NCBI GenBank assembly: GCA_016713905.1
Contig: JADJOE010000001.1
Coordinates: 372,001 to 436,000, forward strand
Direction: 5' to 3'
Length of the DNA: 64,000 nucleotides
Source of the DNA: Candidatus Vicinibacter proximus
GTDB taxonomy: Bacteria > Bacteroidota > Bacteroidia > Chitinophagales > Saprospiraceae
Every line of letters begins with the position of its first letter. The stretch's first letter is position 1. Under the pieces are notes generated by a model. The model made no database searches. It saw nothing but the letters and a program-made list of their open reading frames with translations, and was not told where the DNA came from. Of this stretch, positions 1-9,600 are shown piece after piece. A program made the translations under genes and the position numbers.

Positions 1-208
1 ATTAGATGGTGCGCTTAAGAATAAAGTCAATCTTCCGTATGCATGTAAAGGTGGGGTTTGCTGTACATGTAAGGCAAAGCTTCTTGAAGGTGAGGTGGAA
101 ATGGTTAGAAATTATGGGCTAGAGCCTGAGGAAATAGAGGCAGGATATATTTTGACTTGCCAGTCATTTCCAAAGTCTGCTAAAATTTCAGTGGACTTTG
201 ATCAATAG
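1..208 (+). CDS. paaE: Phenylacetyl-CoA epoxidase reductase subunit PaaE, C-terminal end (partial)
   Basis: This open frame enters from the left edge and ends at TAG 206-208, giving 68 residues. It contains a plant-type [2Fe-2S] ferredoxin motif, CKGGVCCTC (C-x4-C-x2-C), and a fourth cysteine in LTCQ near the end. This matches the C-terminal ferredoxin domain of PaaE, which passes electrons from NADPH/FAD to the di-iron epoxidase. The flavin and NADP-binding domains lie outside the window. Assignment to PaaE rather than another ferredoxin reductase rests on the paaABCD genes that follow directly, with paaA starting 66 bases downstream. Confidence 0.85.
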   Translation, partial: LDGALKNKVNLPYACKGGVCCTCKAKLLEGEVEMVRNYGLEPEEIEAGYILTCQSFPKSAKISVDFDQ

Positions 209-273
209 TCGATTATTGTTGTTTAAAATTGGGTCAATGCCTAACTTTACTTTGTTCTCAAAATAAAAATTTT

Positions 274-1209
274 ATGTCAAACGAGGAGCTGTTAGTACAT
301 TTTCAAAGTCGAATAGATGCCGAGGAGAAAATCGAAGCAAAGGATTGGATGCCTGAAGAATATAGAAGAACTTTGATTCGTCAAATTTCGCAACATGCTC
401 ATTCTGAGGTAGTTGGGATGCTTCCTGAAGGAAATTGGATAACCAGGGCTCCTAGTTTAAAACGGAAATCGGTTCTGTTAGCCAAAATTCAAGATGAGGC
501 GGGTCATGGTCTTTATTTATATGGGGCTGCAGAGACACTTGGCGTGGAAAGGGATGTTCTAATTGATGAACTTCATTCCGGAAAAGCTAAATACTCAAGC
601 ATATTTAATTATCCGGCCATCAGTTGGGCAGATATGGGTGCGATTGGTTGGTTAGTTGATGGGGCGGCCATAATGAATCAGGTTGCATTATGCAGAACTT
701 CTTATGGACCATATGCAAGGGCAATGGTTAGAATCTGTAAGGAGGAGAGCTTTCACCAACGTCAGGGATATGACATTTTACTTACTCTCTCAAGGGGTTC
801 CGATGAGCAGATCAGAATGGCTCAGGATGCTCTAAACAGATGGTGGTGGCCTTCCTTGATGATGTTTGGACCTAATGATTCAAATTCACCTCATTCTGCA
901 CAAAGTTTGATGTGGAAGATTAAAAGATTCAGCAACGATGAATTGAGACAGAAGTTTGTCGACATGACCGTTCCACAAGCTGAAATATTGGGTTTGAAAA
1001 TCCCAGATGCTAAACTAAAATGGAATCCAGATAGAGGACACTATGATTTCGGTGAAATCGATTGGGTAGAATTTAATAATGTGGTAAAAGGTGATGGACC
1101 TTGTAATAAATTAAGGCTTGAAGCCAGAATAAAAGCCCATGAAGAAGGAGCATGGGTAAGAGAAGCGGCACTTGCTTATGCTGAAAAACGATCACGAAAA
1201 ATCGCATAA
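274..1209 (+). CDS. paaA: Phenylacetyl-CoA 1,2-epoxidase catalytic subunit PaaA
   Basis: This is the di-iron oxygenase subunit of the multicomponent phenylacetyl-CoA epoxidase, which turns phenylacetyl-CoA into the ring-1,2-epoxide. Two ferritin-like metal-binding motifs are visible: QDEAGHG (E75, H78) and KEESFHQ (E157/E158, H161). The ATG at 274 (MSNEELL) gives 311 residues, close to the family size. An in-frame TTG at 229 would add an unlikely 15-residue extension. The gene lies between the paaE remnant and paaB, with paaB starting 10 bases after the stop, so it is part of the paa operon. Confidence 0.96.
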   Translation: MSNEELLVHFQSRIDAEEKIEAKDWMPEEYRRTLIRQISQHAHSEVVGMLPEGNWITRAPSLKRKSVLLAKIQDEAGHGLYLYGAAETLGVERDVLIDELHSGKAKYSSIFNYPAISWADMGAIGWLVDGAAIMNQVALCRTSYGPYARAMVRICKEESFHQRQGYDILLTLSRGSDEQIRMAQDALNRWWWPSLMMFGPNDSNSPHSAQSLMWKIKRFSNDELRQKFVDMTVPQAEILGLKIPDAKLKWNPDRGHYDFGEIDWVEFNNVVKGDGPCNKLRLEARIKAHEEGAWVREAALAYAEKRSRKIA

Positions 1210-1219
1210 AACCAACATC

Positions 1220-1501
1220 ATGAAAAATTGGCCATTATTTGAAATTTTTATCAGAAGTAAAAACGGATTGGACCATCGCCATGTTGGAAGTTTGCATGCA
1301 GCAGATGCGCATATGGCACTTGAAAATGCACGCGATGTCTATACTAGACGGCAAGAAGGAGTTAGTATTTGGGTAGTTGAATCTAAGGACATTACTGCTT
1401 CAGATCCATCAGAGAGCGGTGCTTTTTTTGAGCCTGCGGAGGATAAAATATACCGTCATCCAACCTTTTATGAGCTTCCTGAGGCTCTTAAACATATGTA
1501 A
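1220..1501 (+). CDS. paaB: Phenylacetyl-CoA epoxidase subunit PaaB
   Basis: A small subunit of 93 residues that bridges the PaaA-PaaC heterodimers in the epoxidase complex. The start at ATG 1220 (MKNWPLFEIFIRSK) follows the typical PaaB beginning, and the HRHVGSLHAADAHMALENARD segment with the YTRRQEGVSIWVV strand is characteristic. Further upstream starts in the same frame would overlap paaA and add residues with no family counterpart. The stop is three bases before the paaC ATG, so the two are almost certainly co-transcribed and possibly translationally coupled. Confidence 0.94.
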   Translation: MKNWPLFEIFIRSKNGLDHRHVGSLHAADAHMALENARDVYTRRQEGVSIWVVESKDITASDPSESGAFFEPAEDKIYRHPTFYELPEALKHM

Positions 1502-1504
1502 AAT

Positions 1505-2263
1505 ATGACGGACAATAAGAATTTGTTAGATTTCTTACTAATTCATGCTGATACAGGTAATATTATCGGCCACAGATTAGGTGAATGGTGCGGACATGGT
1601 CCCGTCTTAGAGCAAGACTTAGCGATGACAAACTTTGCTCTAGATCATCTTGGGAGAGCTAGATTGCTTTACCAATACGCTGGAGAAGTTGGAGGTAATT
1701 CTAAAACTGAAGATGATTTGGCTTTTTTGAGACATGAATATGAATATAAAAATCTTCTCCTCGCAGAATTTTCAAACACCGATTTTGCCCATACCGTAGC
1801 TCGTCAATTTTTTCTGGATGCATATTATATTGATCTTTTGGAGGAACTTATAAAATCATCTGATCAAAAGATATCCCAAATTGCTTCAAAATCACTTAAA
1901 GAGACATCATACCATTACAAATGGAGTAGTGAGTGGCTTATTCGGCTTGGAGATGGAACAGAAGTAAGTCACTCCAAAATGCAAACCGCCGTAAATCAAC
2001 TCTGGGAGTTTACAGGGGAACTTTTTGTGCTGGTTGAATCAGAAACCTACTTGGCAAATGAGGGGATAATTCCTTCTGCCGATACCTTGTCTCCAAAATG
2101 GAAAAAGAGAGTAAAGGAGATATTTTCAGAAGCAACAATTTCGATTCCAGACAGGAAATATCAGCAAACAGGAGGCAAGTCAGGAAATCACACGGAAAGG
2201 CTCGGCTATATACTTGCGGATATGCAATATATGCAGCGTGCATTTCCAGGACAAAAGTGGTGA
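1505..2263 (+). CDS. paaC: Phenylacetyl-CoA epoxidase structural subunit PaaC
   Basis: PaaC has the ferritin-like fold of PaaA but lacks a complete di-iron site and acts as the structural partner of the catalytic subunit. The 252-residue length is normal. Recognisable segments are HRLGEWCGHGP and FALDHLGRARLLYQYAG near the N terminus, RHEYEYKNLLL in the middle, and the C-terminal GKSGNHTERLGYILADMQYM. It sits in the conserved order paaA-paaB-paaC-paaD with no more than 40 bases between genes. Confidence 0.95.
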   Translation: MTDNKNLLDFLLIHADTGNIIGHRLGEWCGHGPVLEQDLAMTNFALDHLGRARLLYQYAGEVGGNSKTEDDLAFLRHEYEYKNLLLAEFSNTDFAHTVARQFFLDAYYIDLLEELIKSSDQKISQIASKSLKETSYHYKWSSEWLIRLGDGTEVSHSKMQTAVNQLWEFTGELFVLVESETYLANEGIIPSADTLSPKWKKRVKEIFSEATISIPDRKYQQTGGKSGNHTERLGYILADMQYMQRAFPGQKW

Positions 2264-2302
2264 TTCGTTTTATAAAGTTATTGAAATTTGGCACAAAATG
2301 TA

Positions 2303-2818
2303 ATGACAGAAAACGAAAATTTAATTAATCTAGATAATCCTAAGATCCAAAAAATTCGAGACATTTTATCCAATGTCTTTGATCCTGAAATTCCGGTTTT
2401 GTCTATTATCGATCTGGGTATATTAAGAAACATTAGATTGGAAAATGAGGTTTTCATTATTGAGATCACCCCTACGTATAATGGATGCCCTGCAATGAAT
2501 GTTATTGAGTGGGCAATGAAAGCTGCACTTGATGATGCACAAATTCAGCACTATGTGATCCATACGATATTATCACCTGCCTGGACTACGGATTGGATGA
2601 CTGAAGAAGGAAAAACTAAATTAAGGGAGTATGGCATCGCTCCTCCAGCAACAAAAGCCAGAATACGCAAAATGTTTGATCCTCAAGAATTAGTATCCTG
2701 TCCGAGATGTAATTCAAATCAAACACATTTGGTTAGCGAATATGGTTCGACAGCTTGTAAATCAATGTATAGGTGTATGAACTGTTTAGAACCCTTTGAT
2801 TATTTTAAATGTCACTAA
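2303..2818 (+). CDS. paaD: Phenylacetate degradation protein PaaD (MIP18/DUF59 family with zinc ribbon)
   Basis: PaaD belongs to the MIP18/SufT-like family and is thought to help assemble the metal centres of the epoxidase system. The N-terminal DUF59 domain includes DPEIPVLSIIDLG and the conserved TPTYNGCPAM cysteine segment. The C-terminal zinc ribbon has CPRC at about residues 133-136 and a later CMNC pair. ATG 2303 gives 171 residues. A TTG at 2288 is possible but adds only five residues. The next gene starts 13 bases downstream. Confidence 0.94.
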   Translation: MTENENLINLDNPKIQKIRDILSNVFDPEIPVLSIIDLGILRNIRLENEVFIIEITPTYNGCPAMNVIEWAMKAALDDAQIQHYVIHTILSPAWTTDWMTEEGKTKLREYGIAPPATKARIRKMFDPQELVSCPRCNSNQTHLVSEYGSTACKSMYRCMNCLEPFDYFKCH

Positions 2819-2831
2819 AAATTTCAGTTTA

Positions 2832-3989
2832 ATGAAAGTGGGTGTTGTAGGGATGGGTGCCATGGGTCAAGGAATTGCATTAATTGCTGCAATGGCAAAT
2901 TGTGAGGTGGTTGTTTATGATACATTTGCTCCAATGTTGGAAAAAGCCAAAGAAGAATTGAAAAAAAACCTTGGCCAGCTTGTATCAAAATCCAAAATTG
3001 ATGAAGAAAAGGCAAAAAAAATTGCTGCAAGATACCATTGGTGTCATAGCTTGAATGAATTTTATAATTGTGAACTTATTATTGAAGCGATAAAAGAAGA
3101 TTTGGAAACCAAAAAAAAATTGTTTGGAGAATTGAGCAAGATAGTTTCTGATCAATGTATTCTTGCAAGTAACACTTCTTCATTATCTATAACCTCTCTT
3201 GCAAACAGTGTTTCCGTGCCGCAAAGGTTTATAGGCATTCATTTTTTTAATCCTGCACAAATTCTTCCGCTTGTTGAAATAATCCCTGCGATACAAACCG
3301 AAGAAAATCTTACACGGAAAGTAGTCCAAATTATTACAGATTTCAATAAAATACCAATCCAAGTAAAGGATACTCCCGGCTTTGTAGTCAATAGGATTGC
3401 ACGACCTTATTATGGCGAAGCATTGAGAATTCTAGAAGAAGGAATTGCAGATGTAACCACTATTGATTGGGCCATGACGGAATTGGGACAATTTAAAATG
3501 GGGCCTTTTACACTTATGGATTTTATTGGCCATGATGTTAATTATCATGTAACCGAAACCGTTTTTAAAGATTTTTATTATGACCCAAGGTATAAACCTT
3601 CATTCACACAAAAGAGATTGGTTGAAGCTGGTTATCTTGGCAGGAAAACAGGGAGGGGATTTTATGATTACAGCAAAGAGAACTTACCCCCTCAGACAGA
3701 ACCGAATTTAAGTTTGGGTGAAGAAATTAAGGATAGAATAGTTGCCATGTTAATAAATGAAGCTGCAGAAGCACTTCTTTTAAACATTGCATCCAGAGAG
3801 GATATTGAAATTGCAATGACTAAAGGTGTTAATTACCCAAAAGGACTTCTGAGGTGGGCAGATGAAATTGGTATTGAAGAATGTGTGAGAAGATTGGACA
3901 ACTTATATGATCATTACCATGAGGATCGCTATAGGTGTTCTTCAATTCTTCGGAATATGGCAAACAGGGGTGAAAATTTTTTTAATTGA
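2832..3989 (+). CDS. paaH: 3-hydroxyacyl-CoA dehydrogenase, PaaH type
   Basis: An NAD-dependent dehydrogenase expected to oxidise 3-hydroxyadipyl-CoA to 3-oxoadipyl-CoA in the lower phenylacetate pathway. The N-terminal Rossmann motif GMGAMGQGIA starts at residue 7. The catalytic histidine is in HFFNPAQ (H137), and TPGFVVNRIARP marks the start of the first C-terminal 3HCDH domain. A second, shorter C-terminal domain follows. At 385 residues it is about 90 shorter than Proteobacterial PaaH, so the second domain is reduced. ATG 2832 is chosen because MKVGVVGMG is the usual beginning. The paaH name rests largely on context. Confidence 0.9.
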   Translation: MKVGVVGMGAMGQGIALIAAMANCEVVVYDTFAPMLEKAKEELKKNLGQLVSKSKIDEEKAKKIAARYHWCHSLNEFYNCELIIEAIKEDLETKKKLFGELSKIVSDQCILASNTSSLSITSLANSVSVPQRFIGIHFFNPAQILPLVEIIPAIQTEENLTRKVVQIITDFNKIPIQVKDTPGFVVNRIARPYYGEALRILEEGIADVTTIDWAMTELGQFKMGPFTLMDFIGHDVNYHVTETVFKDFYYDPRYKPSFTQKRLVEAGYLGRKTGRGFYDYSKENLPPQTEPNLSLGEEIKDRIVAMLINEAAEALLLNIASREDIEIAMTKGVNYPKGLLRWADEIGIEECVRRLDNLYDHYHEDRYRCSSILRNMANRGENFFN

Positions 3990-3992
3990 CAT

Positions 3993-4421
3993 ATGATTGA
4001 AGAAAATAATATCCCGGAAAAAGTGCTAAACAGAATGTTCAATCAGGATGGTTTTAGTCAATGGTTGGGAATTGAAAAGGTATTGGTAAATGAAGGTCAT
4101 TGCATACTGAAAATGAAAATAAGAAAGGAGATGCTGAATGGATTTAAAGTTGCTCATGGTGGTATTTCTTATTCTTTGGCAGATAGTGCATTTGCTTTTT
4201 CATGCAATAGTTACAATAAAATTAGTCTTTCAATAGAGACCTCAATTTCTCATTCCAAACCAATTGTTGAAGGCGACGAATTGATAGCGGAATCAAAAAT
4301 GATTACCCAGTCTAATAAGATTGGAAATTATCAGGTAATTATTAAGAATCAAAAGGATGAAATTGTGGCTGTTTTTAATGGAATTTGTTATCGTACAGAA
4401 AAACAAGTCATAGAAGAATGA
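3993..4421 (+). CDS. paaI: PaaI-type hotdog-fold acyl-CoA thioesterase
   Basis: A hotdog-fold thioesterase of 142 residues. In the phenylacetate pathway PaaI hydrolyses stalled ring-hydroxylated CoA esters and so frees trapped coenzyme A. The family signature is the HGG-x4-LAD segment (AHGGISYSLADSAFAF, residues about 54-69), in which the aspartate is the usual catalytic acid. It lies three bases after the dehydrogenase and overlaps the thiolase start by four bases (ATGA at 4418-4421), indicating translational coupling. Confidence 0.92.
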   Translation: MIEENNIPEKVLNRMFNQDGFSQWLGIEKVLVNEGHCILKMKIRKEMLNGFKVAHGGISYSLADSAFAFSCNSYNKISLSIETSISHSKPIVEGDELIAESKMITQSNKIGNYQVIIKNQKDEIVAVFNGICYRTEKQVIEE

Positions 4422-5623
4422 AAACAAGTTATATTGTTGATGGGGTTAGAACCCCGATTGGATCTTTGGGTGGAATGTTGGCATCGGTCCGAACAGATGA
4501 TTTAGCCGCACACGCAATAAAAGCATTGGTTGAGAAATTCCCAAATCTTGATCCATATTTTATTGATGATGTTATTCTTGGCTGTGCGAATCAATCTGGG
4601 GAAGACAACAGAAATGTCGCAAGGATGGCCCTTTTATTGGCCGGTTTGCCAACCCATATACCAGGAGAAACCGTAAACAGACTCTGTGCATCCGGAATGT
4701 CAGCGGTGGTTGCGGCTCACCGTTCAATACAAAGTGGAGATGGAGATTTGTTCATTGCTGGTGGAGTAGAAGGCATGACCAGAGGACCTTGGATTATTTC
4801 TAAGACTTCTTCAGCATATGGTAGAGATGCAAAAATGTATGACAGCACTTTTGGTTGGAGGTTCATTAATCCTAAAATGGAGAAAAATTATGGATGTGAC
4901 AGTATGGGTCAAACTGCTGAAAATTTGGCAAAAATGTATCAAATCTCAAGAGAAGACCAGGATTTGTTTGCTTATAAATCTCAAATGAAATATTCTAGGG
5001 CTTTAGCGGTAAATCGATTTGAAGAAGAGATTGTTGCTGTTGAAGTTTCTATTGGTAAGACTGAAACTACAAAGTTAGTTAACGATGAATTCCCTAAACC
5101 CTCAACAACTTTGGAAAAATTATCCTTGTTGAAACCCGCATTTGAATTAAACGGAACGGTTACCGCAGGTAATTCTTCTGGTCTTAATGATGGCGCAGCA
5201 AGTCTTTTAATTGCTTCAGAAAAAGCTTTAAAACAGCATCCCTTAATTCCATTAGCACGTATAGTTTCCAACAGTGTGATAGGTGTAGAACCCCGAATTA
5301 TGGGGATTGGACCGGTTGAAGCGAGTAAAAGGGCTTTGGCTAAGGCAGGTTTAACCATTGGAGAAATGGATATAATAGAGTTGAATGAAGCATTTGGTGC
5401 ACAAGTGTTGGCTTGTACCCGGAATCTTGGTTTGGATGATGCAGATCCCCGGATAAATCCAAATGGAGGAGCAATCGCACTAGGTCATCCATTAGGAATG
5501 AGTGGAGCAAGACTCATTCTCACGGCAGCTAAAGAACTGGCCATAAATCAAAAAAAATATGCCTTGTGTACCATGTGTATTGGCGTTGGTCAGGGATATG
5601 CAGTAATAATAGAGCGCGTATAA
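4418..5623 (+). CDS. paaJ: 3-oxoadipyl-CoA / acetyl-CoA acyltransferase (thiolase) PaaJ
   Basis: A thiolase of 401 residues, the standard length for 3-oxoadipyl-CoA thiolase, which splits 3-oxoadipyl-CoA into acetyl-CoA and succinyl-CoA. Catalytic residues are visible: nucleophile C90 in RLCASGMS, H357 in ALGHPLGMSG and C387 in MCIGVGQGYA. The NEAFGAQVLA segment is also typical. The ATG at 4418 overlaps the paaI stop. It appears to be the last gene of this operon, because the next gene lies about 190 bases away. PaaG, PaaZ and PaaK are not in the window. Confidence 0.93.
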   Translation: MKTSYIVDGVRTPIGSLGGMLASVRTDDLAAHAIKALVEKFPNLDPYFIDDVILGCANQSGEDNRNVARMALLLAGLPTHIPGETVNRLCASGMSAVVAAHRSIQSGDGDLFIAGGVEGMTRGPWIISKTSSAYGRDAKMYDSTFGWRFINPKMEKNYGCDSMGQTAENLAKMYQISREDQDLFAYKSQMKYSRALAVNRFEEEIVAVEVSIGKTETTKLVNDEFPKPSTTLEKLSLLKPAFELNGTVTAGNSSGLNDGAASLLIASEKALKQHPLIPLARIVSNSVIGVEPRIMGIGPVEASKRALAKAGLTIGEMDIIELNEAFGAQVLACTRNLGLDDADPRINPNGGAIALGHPLGMSGARLILTAAKELAINQKKYALCTMCIGVGQGYAVIIERV

Positions 5624-5813
5624 TCCTTGTATTAATTTCTGAAGCCTTCACTACTGGATTAGCCTCACAAAATTTTTTCTGCTACATTAAATTATTTTTA
5701 ATCCTAAGGTATTTTATCGTTAAATACCTTAATTATATCTTAAATATCAGTGATTTCGTATAGTTATTAACCTAACATTGAAGGCTGAGGTTATTTTTGT
5801 ACAAAATTTAAAA

Positions 5814-6533
5814 ATGATAAAAATGAAAAGTTTCATTAACCTATTGATTGTATGTATTTTAGGTGTTTCTACTTCGGTTACAAATGCTCAAACAGCAGAT
5901 GAAATTGTACAAAAGCATTTAACTGCATTAGGAGGTATTGATAAGCTCAAATCAATAAAATCAGTCACCATGGAAGGTAAAATTACTGCTCCAAATATGG
6001 AAATTGCAGTCAATATGACAACTGTTCATAATAAGGCCTGGAGAATGGATATTGATTTGATGAGCATGAAAGGCTGGATGATTATAAGACCTGATTCAGG
6101 ATGGGTATTTATGCCTTTTCAAGGACAAACCACTCCGGATGCCATGGCGCCAGATGCAATTAAAGAACAAATGGACCAACTAGATCTTGAATCTACCTTG
6201 TGTAATTTTAAAGAAAAGGGGCATACGGTTGAATATTTAGGAATGGATGATGTGGAAGGAACTGAATGTTTTAAACTTAAGACAATTACAAAATCGGGAA
6301 AAACAATATATCAATTTCTTGATCCAAACTCCTATTACATTGTGCGGACTATTTCCAAACAAAAAGCAGGCGGAAAAGAATTTGATGTACAGGCCGATTA
6401 CAGTAATTATAAGCCTGTTGAAGGTGGATATATCTTTGCTCATACCATTGCAAGCCAAAATGGACCAATTGATTTTCAGAAGATTTCTGTGAATACAAAT
6501 GTTGATGAGCGCATTTTCTCACCAACGAAATAA
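5814..6533 (+). CDS. Exported outer-membrane lipoprotein-sorting-like protein
   Basis: A protein of 239 residues with an N-terminal signal peptide (hydrophobic run FINLLIVCILGVS, cleavage likely after TNAQ). The rest is beta-rich and resembles the LolA/LppX-like proteins that are common and poorly characterised in Bacteroidota. The beginning TADEIVQKHLTALGG and the closing segment with PVEGGYIFAH are frequent in that group. Two in-frame starts, ATG 5814 and ATG 5823, both precede the signal peptide and I cannot separate them. A terminator follows at 6557-6592, so it seems to be a single-gene unit. The function is not known. Confidence 0.75.
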   Translation: MIKMKSFINLLIVCILGVSTSVTNAQTADEIVQKHLTALGGIDKLKSIKSVTMEGKITAPNMEIAVNMTTVHNKAWRMDIDLMSMKGWMIIRPDSGWVFMPFQGQTTPDAMAPDAIKEQMDQLDLESTLCNFKEKGHTVEYLGMDDVEGTECFKLKTITKSGKTIYQFLDPNSYYIVRTISKQKAGGKEFDVQADYSNYKPVEGGYIFAHTIASQNGPIDFQKISVNTNVDERIFSPTK

Positions 6534-6556
6534 TTAAAGATTTAAAATTAACAATT

Positions 6557-6592
6557 GACACGGCAAATGAAGATTTGACGTGTCTTTTTTTT
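6557..6592 (+). terminator. Rho-independent terminator after the LolA-like gene
   Basis: The stem GACACG (6557-6562) pairs with CGTGTC (6579-6584). An inner stem CAAAT/ATTTG closes a GAAG loop, and a run of eight T follows directly. It lies 23 bases after the stop of the upstream gene. Confidence 0.8.
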
Positions 6593-6645
6593 GATCCTGG
6601 CTCAAAACATTTACCCTTTATTATTCCAAATAAACTTCAGTTCCT

Positions 6646-9600
6646 ATGAAAATTACAATTCAAATTTTCTTTTGTCTCTTTGTATTGGAGAATCTTTATT
6701 CACAGGTCAAGATCAATTCCTCCACTTTTGGGTCAATAGAAGCAAGAGCAATGGGCCCTGGAACAATGAGTGGTAGGATAACAGCCATTGAAGGTGTAAA
6801 TCAAGATGGTAAAACTTTATACATTGGAACTGCCGGAGGTGGAGTTTGGAAAAGTACTAATGCAGGTGCATCATTTATTCCCATTTTTGATAAATATTGT
6901 CAATCCATTGGAGCATTGGCTGTGGATCAAATGAACCCGACAACTATCTATGTAGGCACTGGTGAAAGTAATATGAGGAACTCCGTCTCTATAGGGGTGG
7001 GAATGTTCAAATCCAATGATGCTGGTGTAAATTGGACAAGAATAGGACTTGATAGCACAGAACATATCAGTAAAGTTATTATAGATCCCAAAAATTCAAA
7101 TACTATCTATGTAGCTGCTCCAGGACCACTTTGGTCAGACAGCCCTCACCGGGGACTATATAAATCAATGGACGGAGGTAAAACATGGGATAAAATATTG
7201 TATATTGACATGAAGACAGGTTGTGCTGACTTTGCTATAGATCCAAATAATCCTGCCATCATTTATGCTACCACCTGGGAGTTCAGGAGAACTCCCTACT
7301 CATTCAATTCTGGAGGAAAAGGAAGCGGATTTTACAAGTCGGTTGATGGAGGTAAAAACTGGAAAAAAGTTACCAAAGGATTACCTGAAGGAGACTTTGG
7401 AAGAATTGCACTTGCACTCGCTCCAAGCGCTCCCAATAATCTAATTGCAATTGTGGAGTCAAATAAAACTGGTCTTTATATTTCTTCCGATTCAGGAGAG
7501 AGCTGGAAACAGCAATCTGCAACCATGAATGTTGTATCCAGACCTTTTTATTTTTCTACCATTGTTGTAGATCCAAAAGACCCTAAAAGAGTCTATAGAC
7601 CAGCTTTTAATTTTGCTTATTCAGATGATGGAGGATTTTCATTTAATGATGCCTCTAATGATGGAGGCTGGGTACATTCTGACCATCATGCCCTTTGGAT
7701 TAATCCTAACAATACAAATTTCCTTGTTTTAGGAACAGACGGTGGAGTCTATATTAGCAATGATCGTGGGGCTACATTTACTTTTTGTCAAAACTTACCT
7801 GTTGGACAATTTTACCATGTTGCAGTAGATGATAATAAGCCATATAATATATATGGTGGATTGCAGGATAATGGAAGTTGGATCGCTCCATCTGCAAAAC
7901 CTGGAGGAGTTTCCAATGGTGACTGGAAAGGGTTATATTGGGGAGATGGTTTTTGGACAATACCGGATTTGGACGATTCGGGAGTTGCCTATGCGGAAGC
8001 TCAGGGAGGGAATATGGCTAGAATTGATCTAAATACCTTTAAATCTTATCCAATACAACCACAACAAACTACAAATGATGACAAATTAAGGTGGAATTGG
8101 AACACCCCAATTATAAAGGGAAAAAAGAACAAAAAAAACCTTTATGTGGGATCCCAGTATCTGTTTAAATCAAATGATCAAGGGTTAAATTGGACAAGGA
8201 TTTCACCGGATCTTACGACTAATGATAAGAATAAACAGAAACAGGAAAATTCAGGAGGATTAAGTGCGGACAATACCAGTGCCGAAAACCATTGCACCAT
8301 ATTTACAGCTTCGGAATCCTATGTTGATGAAAACATGATTTGGGTCGGCACGGACGATGGCAATCTTCAGGTGACTCTGAATGGAGGGAAAACCTGGAAC
8401 AATGTTTCAGAAGCTTACACAAAAGCAGGCATTCCCGCCCAAACTTGGATATCAAGTATTGAACCATCCAGATTTGATGCCAAAACAGTTTATGTAACCT
8501 TAGATAATCATATGTACGGAGATCATAGCACTTATCTTATAAAGTCAAAAGATGGTGGGAAAACATGGGAAAGATTGAATAGTACAGAATTTACTGGCTT
8601 TGCTCATAAAATTACAGAAGACAGGATGAATAAAAATTTACTCTTTCTGGGTACAGAAATGGGTTTGTTTGCTACCCTGGATGGTGGAAATAATTGGTTC
8701 AGAATGAAAAACAACATCCCAGAATATGCCTTAGTAAGGGATATACAGATACATCCTTCTGAAAATGCCTTGATCATTGGAACGCACGGCAGAGGTGTTT
8801 ATATATTCGATGACATAAGCACCTTAAGGACAATGAACAGAGAAGTTGCAGATAAGGAATTGCATCTTTTTGAAATAAGTGATATGGTTATTTCTGATGG
8901 TAAATATGGTGGAGGAAATCCTTTCTCAGGGGGATGGAATGCACCAAATCCTGAAGAATTAGTTCCAATTCAATATTATCTCAAAGATCGACTCATGAAT
9001 GGGGATGTGAAAATTGAAATTTATGATCAAAACAAAAAACTGGTGCAAAGCATTCCTGGTGGGAAAAGGAAAGGGATCAACAAAGTTTTTTGGAATTATA
9101 GGATGAAACCACCAAAGGTAGCGGAGGGAGGAACAAAATTAGATTATGGTGCTTTTTTTGCACCACAGGTTTTACCAGGAAATTATACAATTAAACTTAA
9201 AGTAGGAGATAAAGAACTGGAAGATAATATTTTATTGAGGCATTTGGACGAGAAAAATTATACTTTTGAGGACAGAAAGCTTCAATATGAGACAAGTATG
9301 AAGTATTTCAAAATGCACGAAGATTTGGCTAAGACCGTGGATGATATCAATAAAGAACAAAAAATAATTGTTGAAACCAAAGAGAAATTAAAATCTAAAA
9401 AATCAAAAGAGGCTGCCAGTCAATATTTTGATCAACTTGAAAATCTAAGATCTACCTTGCTGGCCACCAAGCAAAAATCAATCTTTGCCGATGAAACCAA
9501 ATTAAGAGAAGAGATTACTGAGGCTTATAGTGCGGTTGTTCAAAGTCAGCAAAGACCGTCTAATTTATCTATAGAACGAATTTCGGTATTACAAAAACGG

